Shown piece by piece: positions 32,259 through 44,200 of a stretch of DNA of 64,000 nt. Positions within the stretch are counted from its first letter, which is position 1. Every line of letters begins with the position of its first letter. Under the pieces are notes generated by a model. That model searched no databases and was not told where the DNA came from. It was given only the letters and a program-made list of their open reading frames with translations. Source of the stretch: Campylorhamphus procurvoides (Eukaryota > Chordata > Aves > Passeriformes > Dendrocolaptidae); assembly GCA_013396655.1 (NCBI GenBank), contig WBMV01008391.1:248001-312000 (forward strand). Reading direction: 5' to 3'. The position numbers and the translations under genes were made by a program.

Positions 32259-35200
32259 TCTTCTTCTTCTGCTGTGGATATCAAACCACTCTATTTCAGA
32301 CAGGGCCTCAAATGTGCTGTTTTCTGCGGTAATCAAGTCCTCATCATCGTTTTCAGCAGAGTATTCATCTTCTGGAGGTGAGAGACACAATTAGCCATGC
32401 ATAAATTTTCTTGAGGATCTGGTATTTTGGCTTCTTTTGGTGTAAAAATAACTATCAGTTGGCAGTCATGCCATCATTGTGGGTTCTATAAAAATTTGCT
32501 GTACACTGCCTCAGTATTCCCAACTCATTCAGAGTTAGAATTTTAGGCATAACTATAGTAAGAATAACAAACCAATCTAGGTAAGAATGGGGTTCAGGCT
32601 GTGCATAAATATGTAAAGGACAATCCCTCCCTCCAAGAAGTAACTATTTGAAGAGAAAGAAAAAAAAAAAAAGGCAGACATAGACAGAGATGACGATGAA
32701 AACATACTTCAGGGGATGGAAAATACATTATTGCTCGTATGAAAAACCTATGACAGATCTGTCTCAAAGAGTTTTAAGGCCACATTGTAGGTCCCTTGTT
32801 AGCCAGGGAACTAAGCTGGGCTTTCCCTTCTGTGAAGGGAGTTCACCTCCCATTCTTCAGAGAGAGTTTCTAATAGTACCTGTGTAACTGTTAAGTACCT
32901 GTTACACCTACAGTCGTTCAGATGGTTATTATGCTATTTAAAAATAATAATGAGCAAAATGAAAAATAGCTGGGCAGAGCTCAGGACCGTCTCTCTTTTC
33001 TTGTTTCATTTGTTTTTCCCCACTTTCTGAGGTTGGAAAGCTATAAAATTATCATTAGCAGCTGGCCAAATGTGTCACCTTTGACACACAACCACTGTCC
33101 TTTCCACTCACCAGAGTACTTAATGCTTCCTTCCATTTCCACTGTCAAAATCAAATCATTGCAGGTATTGTTCTTCAGCTCAGAAGACCAGTATACCTTT
33201 AATATCTAAGATGAACACACAAACATCAAGCCACCAAAAATACCATATAAATGACAGGGGATTTACTCATCCAGGACTTCAGCAAATGTTGATGGGACAT
33301 GGAAGTGCGGAGAGAAGGTCCAGTCTCACAGAGGACTGTCATGGGTATAAGCAGGTCCCATGTGTGGGACCCCTTTGAGATAACTCTCCATTCCCAACCA
33401 CAAAGAGGTCTTTCAAACTCCACTTGCCTCTCTCAGCATTGACATTTCATAGATGTAATAAACTTAAAGACAAGAAAAATCGACCGCCCATAAGGGCAGG
33501 ATTTAGGCCACAAATTTAGGAATTTGGAGGTAGGAACACAAAGGTTGATGTCATGGCAAGTAATTTTTCACTCCATTTTCAAAAAGGGATTAAAAGTAGT
33601 CTAGTTGGACTGTGGATTTTGAATTTGCAACTTACACTCATTGTCCCGTTTCCTCTGCCGTGTACAGATACTTCAAGTTTTCTCCCAAGTTCAAACTGCA
33701 AACCAAGGGAAAAAAAAATTAGTCTGGACTCAGCATTTGAACTATTGTTTTTCTGTCATTTTGACAGTCTTCTATGCCTTTATCCCTCCAAACCTGGGTG
33801 GGGAAAACTTTTAGCTGTGAAGTTATGAGACGTCAAGTCTCATAAGATTTTAAATGTGCTGAGCTGGTGCATCTTACTCTGCTGTTTTACAGCCCCGTAG
33901 GCATATTACCAACTTCATTCTTCCCTCTGTAGCCTGGATTTGATATTTTCACAGTTCTCAGCATACTGAAGGCTGGAATAGTCCTCTTCTTCCTCATTCC
34001 CTAGCAAGACTTGGTCTCCTGGCTGCTCTTCACTGTTGGGGGAGATTCATATCACCAAAGCCCTTGAAGAGGCAGGAAAGCACCTCTAAAATGTGCTGCT
34101 TAGCACCTGGTTATTTTGTTTGTTTTTCAAAAAAGATTCAGTTGTTTTACAGATGAAATTATTTAGTGGTATTATAAGCCAATTATATAATGGTTGCTTA
34201 ACATGAAAAAACCTAGGCCAGATAATCCAGTTTCTCCTATTTGAGGGGGAAAAAAAAAGCTTGAAACTTTTGAAAAGATTGTTGTGTACCTCTATCTGCT
34301 TCTGAAACTCTTCATCGCTATCAGTCAGAATAATGCTGTAGTGATTTTGTCTGCCAGGTGTTCCCAGGTTGACAGTCAGGTCAGTGGAAGCAGTGTTCAG
34401 TGTCTGTATGCTGTATGCTGACAGAGCTTCTAAGGCCACCACTGTGTCCTAGGTGAGAAAGAAATGCAAAAAACCTAACAATTATGCCAGGTTGTCTCAA
34501 CAACATGTTGGATGGCATTATCAGTCACCTTGAACTATGCAATTTTATGCTTTTTGTTGCTTTGAAGTTCTCTTTTATCTGTCTGTTCCTACCTGCACAG
34601 ACTATTAATTTTATTTCCTAGTACTTTTAGCACTAAAGTTGTAAAATCACTGGAGTTCTGCCCTTAGATTATCATAAGGCTTCATGACCACAAAGAATCT
34701 TCTTTCCTGGCTTTTAACCATTTTATTTGGGCTCATTGTTTATTAATGAGCCCAGATCTTTAGTACTTCATACACCAAAGAAGTTGAATATTAACTGTTG
34801 TAATGCTTTCAAATCTAAACGAAAAAGCCTTTATGAGGCTTCTGTTTTCTTCCCTCCCCAAGAAGTGGTAGACAGGCACCTGTGTAGAGCAGTACCCTCC
34901 ACCGTAGTTCCTTCTTTCTGTCAGCCATGTAGCAATTGGCCTTGTGTACTCCACGTCTTTCAGGAGCAATGTCTGCAGCAGTGCATAGGCCGTGGTTTCC
35001 ACCGACACTGCGTCATTGCCATTTCCCCAGTAGCGTTGCTGCTTTGCTGCAAGAATAACTCACTCTTGAATCCCCTTTGTCAAAAATCAGTATTGTTCTA
35101 CACAAGTAGATATTTCATGTCAGAGCACTGAGGGACCACAAGACACAGATGCTGTTCTGAGACCAACAAATCAGCTGGGAAGCAAAAATAATGGAAAAGG

Positions 35201-38200
35201 AAACCCAAAATGTTCAATTTTAACTTATCCAACCATCACAGTCCAATGATCCCATTGTAGAGTGGTAGCATTATGTCTGGTGGTCCCCAAGAGGTAATAG
35301 TATTAATTATGCCCATATATCCAGCCTTGATTAAGGAGAACCATATTTCCTATGTTTAAAACTATGGCTATTAGGCCATAATGTATAGGGAGAAATTTAC
35401 CAAAGGTATTGGGAGAAATTAATAGCATGACAATGCAGCCACAGAGCCAGCTAACACGGCAGTCACCACAGGCACATGTGGGGAGGTGACATCCAGTGAC
35501 AAAGCACTCAAAACTGGCAAGGGGCTTTGAAAGCAGGTGGGCTGGAAGAGACACTTCACCTCTTGATATGCAACCCAGTCTGGGCTACTACTGTACGTAG
35601 CTATTTTCTCATCTGAAGTTTCTTCTTTCTCATTTGGCTTGGACTTTGGTTTTTTCCCACCAAGGGAAGCAGGAAATATAAATGAATATTTACTGTGATA
35701 TTGTCCCAATTTCAGTCTCAGAGAAGATCATGATCCACACTTCATTATGGTGTCACTTTATAGTGATATTAATTATGCATATTACATATTAAAACATCAA
35801 TGCTATTACACATATATATATACTCACGCCTATATAAAATGAAACATTCCTCATTTATGCGAATCTGCTTTGTTCATGCAAGTGTGCTCAAAGTGTTTCA
35901 ATTAGGAAAAGTGCTTTCTAAAGGAACTTTTAAGAATGGTTACAAGTACCTGCATCAAAAACAGAACAGTCCCTTAATTTTTCTTTCACAAATTGGTCTT
36001 CTTCACTATCAGACTGCGCAAGTGTCAGAGCATATGAAGTGATGACTGTAGAATAGCAGTCAGTACTTCTTGAAAGTTGATTTTTCATGTAAGCCACTGC
36101 TCCTCTAACCACTTGTACCTGTAAAAACAGAATGGATCCATTTGAAAAGATCACTGAGATCTAGTAACTCTTAGTGTTGGTGAGAGTACTAAGAAATTAG
36201 AACACTTCACTGTAGCAATTTTTGAGACTATTTTAATCATTTTTGCTTAGGGATTAAAGCCATTGATGATAGACTATGTAGCTCAAAGTATCTTGTACAT
36301 TAGGTCACAGCATTTTTTCCTATCCACCACAGATGTTAACAGATTTTAAACTCCTCATTTGTAGTACTTAAAGGCATAGTAAGTTGGATATAACATTGTG
36401 CAATAGTGCAATTGTGCCTTTAGACTTAAAAAGTCAAGCTTCCTACCACATCAGGTAATTTGTAGACACGGATGGTCTGTTGCAATGCTATAGTTACAAA
36501 GGCTGTCATAGCCAAATCCTCTTCTGCTAACTTAATGCCACCCTGCAAGATAAAACATTAAAAAGAAAAGTTAAATGTACAATTATATGTTTATGGTTAA
36601 ATTTAGAAAATCACCTTTCATAAAGTCAAGGATCTTGACAAACCATCTGACCACATCCCATGCAGCTTTAGCCTTTAATTTTTCTCAATAGTATGTGTCC
36701 ATCAAAAGTATATCTTCTATTCTGGCAGGCAGTTTGCATGAAAGAGTGTGAGAGATTAGGAACCCACCATGTCCTTCCGCTGATAATGAAATATTTAATT
36801 ATTTAACTTACAGTTAAAAATCTACAATTTCTCATTGAATTATTCATGGATTCAATTTCTAAGCATTAGCGGGGTGATTTTTTTTAAATTTCTCTGCTAC
36901 TCTGCATACACTAACTTGCACACAGAACTTCTCTCCTATAAAGGTGTTTGTACACCAATACTAGATCATTCCTTACCCCTCTTCTTGATAAATTAAATAC
37001 AGTGTGCCCTCATTAACTTTTTTCCCCCTGAAAGCTCTTGAATTATATGTAAAGTAGAAGATAACAATCTCAGCATGAACATGGGTCAGAAAAAACCAAA
37101 ACCCTTCGGCCAGTTCTTGAGCTGTTTGTTTTTTTTCCCCCAACAGTGTTACATCGACTGTAAAAGTTACTTTGAGGGTAAATGCTTCACTAGTTATTTG
37201 ACACAGGTCATTAATAATATTAATAGATGCTTTTTTCATATATACTCACTACAAAGGTAACTGCATTTTCAGTTAGTTTTGGAAGATGCACATTATTTTC
37301 ATAGTCTAGGTTCACGAACTGCATAAAAATTTCATGTTTCTGGACAATTATAGGGGATGTGCAGACTAAGACACTCAACTGGAAATTCTGCTTAAGTATT
37401 AATATTTTCTCTTCTCACCATGGGAGTGGTGACATACTAAAACAGGTTACCCAGAGAGACTGGGAGGTACTTGAAACTCAACTGGATATGACCCTGTACA
37501 ATCTGATCTAACTAGAACTGTTCTGAGCAGGGTCACATTTGACCAAACATACAGACCTCAGAATTAATTTTCTAAGTGCTCTATATGTGTAGCTGCAAAA
37601 ATTATCTAAGACTGGGTGAAAAGATAAAGGTGGTGAAGTGCTAGCTATGTATCTCAGACACAAAATACCTTTCAACAAATTAATTTTACATTACAGATTT
37701 TGTACTTTTTATATTGCAGATTTATTTTCTTTTGACACATTTCTTGTTACTCAACAACTCACGATATTCCTTTCAATTCCCAGTAGCCCTAAATGAGCAA
37801 CAGATTCTTCTAAATATCCATTACCCACCTGCATTGACCTGTCCAATACTGGGTGATGGTCGTGGAATGAACCATCTGCCTGCTGTTGATTAACTAAGTA
37901 GGATATCGAGCTGAGTATGTGACTGTCTTCGACACTAATGTATTCTCTGCATCTTGTGAGTACTTTAACAATGAAGGCAGTTAACCTGCACAAAAGAAAA
38001 TTTTCAAAACTTGTGCTGACATATATTTATAGAAGGCTATATAGACAGGAAAATAAGCATACTAATTTTGTACGCAGACTTATATTCAATACAGTCCACT
38101 CACTGAAACCTAGTGAGTTATTATTCAACATCCACACAAGTATTTCTACTCTGTGGCAAATACGAAATAATCAGCAGGTTAGTAATTAATCTTCTTCATC

Positions 38201-41200
38201 AAGGAACAAACATGCTTAGAGACTTTTGTGACCAACTATTCATGACAAAAGTATACGGGCAACACCATGCCCACCAGATTTTGAAAATCCACCCTCCCCC
38301 CACCAGAAAAAAACCAAAAAACTTCTGATGCATCAAAAAGTAATAGAAGTCACTTGGAAAAACCCAATCAGATAAAGAAACAAAACAAAAAGAAAACAAA
38401 CAAAAGCAAACCAAAACAAAACCATGGGGGAAAAAGAAAACACCTACCATACGCTACTGGGGGTTTCTTTAAATGTTCCATACGAGCCATCTACCTTCTG
38501 AAATTGAAGTAGTCTAGTGTAACCTAGTTGAATAGGAGAGCATATAATTGTTCAGAGAATATCCATATTTATTGGGCATTTTCCTACATCACTTATATTG
38601 ACATGAACATGTTCTCTTTCGACTGGTGGAAGAGTTCATGGAGGTGTTCACTGGTGCATTAAGGAGGAAGTGACTGGTTCAGCAGACTGACACAGAAAAA
38701 GCTCTAGGCTTAGAAGGTCCTCTGTCTTGTTTGACTTAATGGAGGCATGAAAATAACCTGAAAACTGCAGATACCTGTGGTTACAAAGCATTTTCTGAGT
38801 AGTGAATCTTGGGAAACTTATTTACCCTTATTGACAACTTTTCAAGCTGTTGGCTTTATGGGCACATTGAATCAAGCAGTATACAAAACATCATCTATTG
38901 GGTCAGACACAGCCTTAGAAATAATTAGCTGTGGCCTCTGATCTTTACTGCTATTATCATGACAAAGTCTGTATAACACCCACACAACACATTTTCCACA
39001 GTAATGAACTTCCATAAGAATATATGAAATCAGAATATAGGGATTAAATGATGCTGATAATACCAAATACTTAGGAGCAGGACCTCATGTCACTTTAGGC
39101 CATGTTAGATAAATAGGTAAAGACCTTCATGAAGCAACAGTAGCATGCTTTTAATCTCTATTTATATACTTATTTTTCACTAATGAAATGTGTGACACAT
39201 GTCTGAATATCAGGAAGACAGGCACGTTATATTGCTTTGTGCTAGAAGCACACCACTACAGTTAGAAAGATCACCTGTGTGTGCTGCTACACTGAGAATT
39301 CTCAGGCTCTGTGTTAGTATCTGTGAGCTGGAATACCGTGGGTCCTGGCTTTGCTGTACATTAAATACCACCTTTGGATCACATCTTGGAGTGGACTCTT
39401 CAAGAAGCAGACTTGAAGGTGTCCTGTCCTTAGGGAAATTTCCTCCCTGGGTTGGTCCAAGGCTGCTGAAATCATTCTAACTTATGTAATGATGAGTACA
39501 GGAATGTGGAAAGGAAAGTGTCACTATCATGACTAGCACTGGGAATTTCTTTTGGGATACTTCTGTTGATAGCCACAGACAGAGATATTTACATCCCAGC
39601 TGTGCATCCTAAGCACTGTCTGTGATCAATGGGGAGAAATAAGTATTTTTAGGATATAATTCATCTTTATCCATTTCAAACATCTACATTAGGAGGAAAT
39701 GAACAACTGGCCTTTGCTATCCATTTCCTCCAAAAAGAGTTGACACTGATCAGCTCAGATTTTACTTTCTACTTCTAAATTCAACGATAGAGAGGATGGA
39801 TGGTGAATGTCGATACTGTCCAGTGTCAGATGTTGGCAAATAGTCTCCTAAGTCCTCCTTACAAATTCTGTTTCTCATGTTTGTTTGCAGTTTGTCAGAG
39901 GTATTTCTTTGTGGCTGTGACATTGGTCACTCTGTTAGCAAGTAACAAGTCAGTGTGCGGTGCAAAAGGATAACAAAGATCCCATCCTTTGGACTCTGCT
40001 TTGTTTTGTGGTTTGGTGGAGGGTTTTTTGTTTTAGTTTGCATTTTTTGTTTGCTTGGTTTTTTTGCATACCTTGTTCAATCATACTAATGGCTTCCTGC
40101 TTCCTTTCAGGGCTAAAGTTCACCCACTGCTCACTGGCATCCAAGTACTCAATGGCGTAGACTGCAGGGGCCATTTTCACCATTGTTTGTTCTGCACAGC
40201 CTGTGGGCACTTGAATAAGTTTCTCAACTCCAGTGAGACTAAGACAATTTTCAACAGACTCACCCATAGTATTCCCTGTTGTAAAAAAAACACAAGCCAT
40301 AGTACATATTGTATTTAAAGCTGGCTGGTATAATACGAAAAAAGGTAGTGCTAACTATAGGTTGACATTCCATCATGGCTAGATGCTCCTCACTGTTAAA
40401 CACTGTTTTTAGCTACCTAAGACTTTGTTAAACTGAAGAAGAGCAAGGATGAGGTGCTAGGCCTTGGGAAAGCTGAAGAAAGGAGGCTGGGATAGTGAAG
40501 GAGCATGAAAGAGAAAACATCCTGAGGCTACTGGAGGCAGGGAAGCAAGGAAAGTGGGGAAAACTGGTGCATCGAGTTTTGTCTGGAAAATTCCTGTCAA
40601 ACCAGACCTGACCCTCCCACAGAGGTAAAGAAAGACTGTGCATTTATCAAACAAAACATTTTGTGCATGTTTTTTCCCTCTGTGGAATTATTTGATAATT
40701 GATGTTTGAATTTTCTTGTACGTCCTTGTACAACAATGAGAAACATCCTTGTACTTTAGAAAAGGGATTTGAAATGGAAGCCAATATCATTTGTGTCACA
40801 GATGAATTATTTTGAATTTTCTAGGAAAAAAAGTATTTATCACTAATAAAATTACTTGCTAATAAATCTTTCTAAAATATTTTTGCATGAGTATATATAC
40901 GTATGTTAAACAGTTATTTGATTAAATGAATATATGATTGTACATCTTCTCTTTAGAAAAATGGAAATTTCCAGAATTTATACATCAGAGTCTGGCATTC
41001 TTATTTCTGAAAGCTAAACCAGAATTTTAGAAACCTAAATGCTGTGTGGGGTTATTAGAGAAGCTGAACTCTTCCCTTCACCTCTGGCCTTCCCATAATT
41101 TTAGTCTGAGCACAGTGAGGAAGATTAATCACATCAAGCCATTATATCCATTACAAGTAAGAAGAAGTAATTAGAAAGAGGAAAAGGTACTGGATGAACC

Positions 41201-44200
41201 CTGGGGCTGTTTTGTTTTGTGACCTGGTCATGTAGGACAGACCATTTGAGTCATAACATTAAAACTAGAAGGGAATGAAGATTTGACATGCAGGAATGAG
41301 CAGCACAAAGGGGCCTGTCCCTTGTCACCTATGGAGAAGTTGTTGACAAAAAATTACATTTACCTTTCAGACTAATAAACACATGACTAGCAGAACCTGG
41401 AACCATATCAGATGGTCTGTTCAGGTCCAGTGTATGGGATTTTACTGTAAATAAACAATAAATAGAGATTTACATCCAGGCTTTTTAAACACAAACAACA
41501 CACAGTGTATTTTCAGATGAGACTTTTCCTTAAACATTTCACTACTGACAGCAATTATGACAGAAATGTCACCAGAAACTTTAAATGAAGTTCAATGGAA
41601 AAAAAAATGATTTAATATTCAATCTTTAGCAATATTTTAGGCTTGAAACAAAACTTGGTTTTAATAAGTTTAGGACCTATCAGTAAGTGCAATAGATGGC
41701 TACGTAATATGAGGAATGCTACCTTAAAACACAAAACTAATATAATCAATTTGAAATATTTTGAATTCGACAATTTTTCTTTCCTGAGTCTTTTGCTATG
41801 TACTGGATAAATTTATTTATGACAAGTTCTGGTTAACAAAAGCAACATCTGCACATTAAGAAGTATTTGGCTGCACCCATAACTCACCCCTCTTCCTACC
41901 CCAAACCTCAGCTGTATCTAAGTCTTCTGTATAACTTACAGCCATTGTTAATGCAAATAGTCTCATCTTCTCTCTGTAAAACACCTTCTGCCTGCACAAT
42001 TGAGGGGAAAAAAGTCAAAAATTTTGTTAGTATCATACGTCAATTTAAGCTGCACAAAACCCATGAGCTCCATCCTGGCACTAAACCAGCAGGTGGCATA
42101 AATAAGTGATTTTGAAGTGAGATTTCTCTCCACATAAAACTTAAGCTTCAAATCAGAATTTCAGTCTCTCAATTGAAATACTAATAAGCTCTACTGACTT
42201 TTTGTGTTACTATTGAAATATTTCCCTGGATGAAATTCCCTTAAGTAAAACTAACCCTAAAAACTAAACTTCAAAGTTTATTCTCAGCTTTGTGAACCAT
42301 GCAAGTCAATTCAATGAGGGATGCACATTTATAAGTCTCTCCTGTATGAAATCCATGAAGTTCTGAATACATCTTTTTGGTAAGATTTAAACTTTTTTCC
42401 TTCTGATTTCCACACATCCTTTTCCCTACAGTTTCAGTTTTATTAAAGCTGTTTTTACAGTTACATTTAGTGTTTTGGTGCAACACTGAACTCTGAGACC
42501 GTGTCTATCTCTAAAAAAGTTATGGCCTGTAAGAACAGCAGGTTCCCAGCATTCTATGGCTTATCCTTATGTACCTGGTTATCCCCTGACATTAGTGGTG
42601 TAAGGATTCATATTTTGCACTCAATGGGTGACTTGAGTGCTCTTGAGAAGTCACCTTTTCTAGAAAGCTCCCTCCTTTTTTAATTTCGAAAGAGAACTAA
42701 GCTATTAAATAAACAATACAGCATCTTTTTTTTTTTTTGCCTGTCTTACCCATGCAATCATTAAAACTGAGGATTCATTAACCAGAAGCAATAAAACAGG
42801 GTTTAACTTTACTACTAGCAGAGAGTATTTCCTTCACAAAATATTGGTAGATGGACATCTTCAATCTTGTCTTTGTAAGGGAAAAAGAATTTTCACACAG
42901 AATTCACTGAATATGCTGAGCTGGAAGGAACCCACAAGGATCATCAAGCCCAACCCTCAGCCCTGCACAGGACCTTCCCTAAGAGTCACACCAGGTTTCC
43001 TGAGATTGTTTCCAGACTGATCTTTGTACAATTTCACTCCCTCCTTGAAAGCTCCACATGTTTGTGAAGTGCCTGCCCTCAACTAGTTACACCTACCACA
43101 ACATTGAGATTCTTCCTAATGCTGTCACTATGCCCAGAAACCTTGTCGAAGGCAGTAATAGTAATTGGAATTTGTCCCACAGTCAGAGGGACAACTGAGA
43201 AGTAGGCTGGTGTTGCAGAGTTCCCCTTAGCCACCAGTGGCAGCTGCACAGCCTTCTCTGTTGTTTCAGCAGTGCACAGCTCCTTCACTGCGTCCATCCT
43301 CACTGTAACCTGTGGGGACAAGGCAATGCCTGATTTCAGTCTTAGCGCATCACTGCACAGGAAAAAAAATACTCCAGTTCCACCATGTCTAGAGAAGCAT
43401 GAGAAAGAAGAAACAGATAAAACAGGAGACTAACTTTTGCTTAAGAAGGAAAGAGCAATGAAGACATTTTGCAAGATCATGTTTTTCACTTTGCTCTCCT
43501 GAATTTGCTGTTTTCCATTTATAAAGTGGGAAAACCTTTTCATCAAGACATGATTGAATGCTGGCACAGCTTGTCCAAAGAGTTTGTGGGGTGTTCCCCA
43601 AGCAGGAAAAAAGTAACTGACTGCTTCAATGCAGGGGAAGAAGTCATACCTAAAGACAAGGAATATGGCTGTGTAACATGGTACATAAAATCTGTTTTAT
43701 ACAGTAACTTTGATTAGCAAATAGAACTGGATCCTGTCCCTGGGAAAGCTTCCAAGATGAGAGCATCATATCTGGGCTGTAAGAGGGCACAGTAAGGTGG
43801 CCAGGTAATTTACACTAAATTGACTATATATTTAGCTAGCTAGGCTTGTAAAGTAAAGCCGTTGTTGATAATACTACCTGGAGATCCTTGGGCAGATAGT
43901 TGTAAACCACTGCTTTTATTTCCAGTTGCTCATGTCGTCTGACTGAGTAGGGTAATCTCAAGGACACAAAAAAGTCTTTGAAAACTGTAAAGGTGTGGGG
44001 GTCAGCTACACAAAACCCTGGCATGGGAAAAAAATAAGATTGAGAATTACACCCTTAACGACAGCTGATAAGAAGCTAAATGTCTAATCAAAACTCATTG
44101 CCTGAGCTCTCCTGAGGTCAAGAGCAGAAGAGGAAAACAGGCATATTCAGAAAACATTTCAACTCATCTGCACTATGGACCCATCTCAGGGGTAGCAGGT

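Noticed and set aside
35419..35709. 96-codon minus-strand open frame rich in Lys/Glu/Ser between C4-like exons 25 and 26
   Set aside because: No good splice sites around it, and the neighbouring exons join in frame without it.
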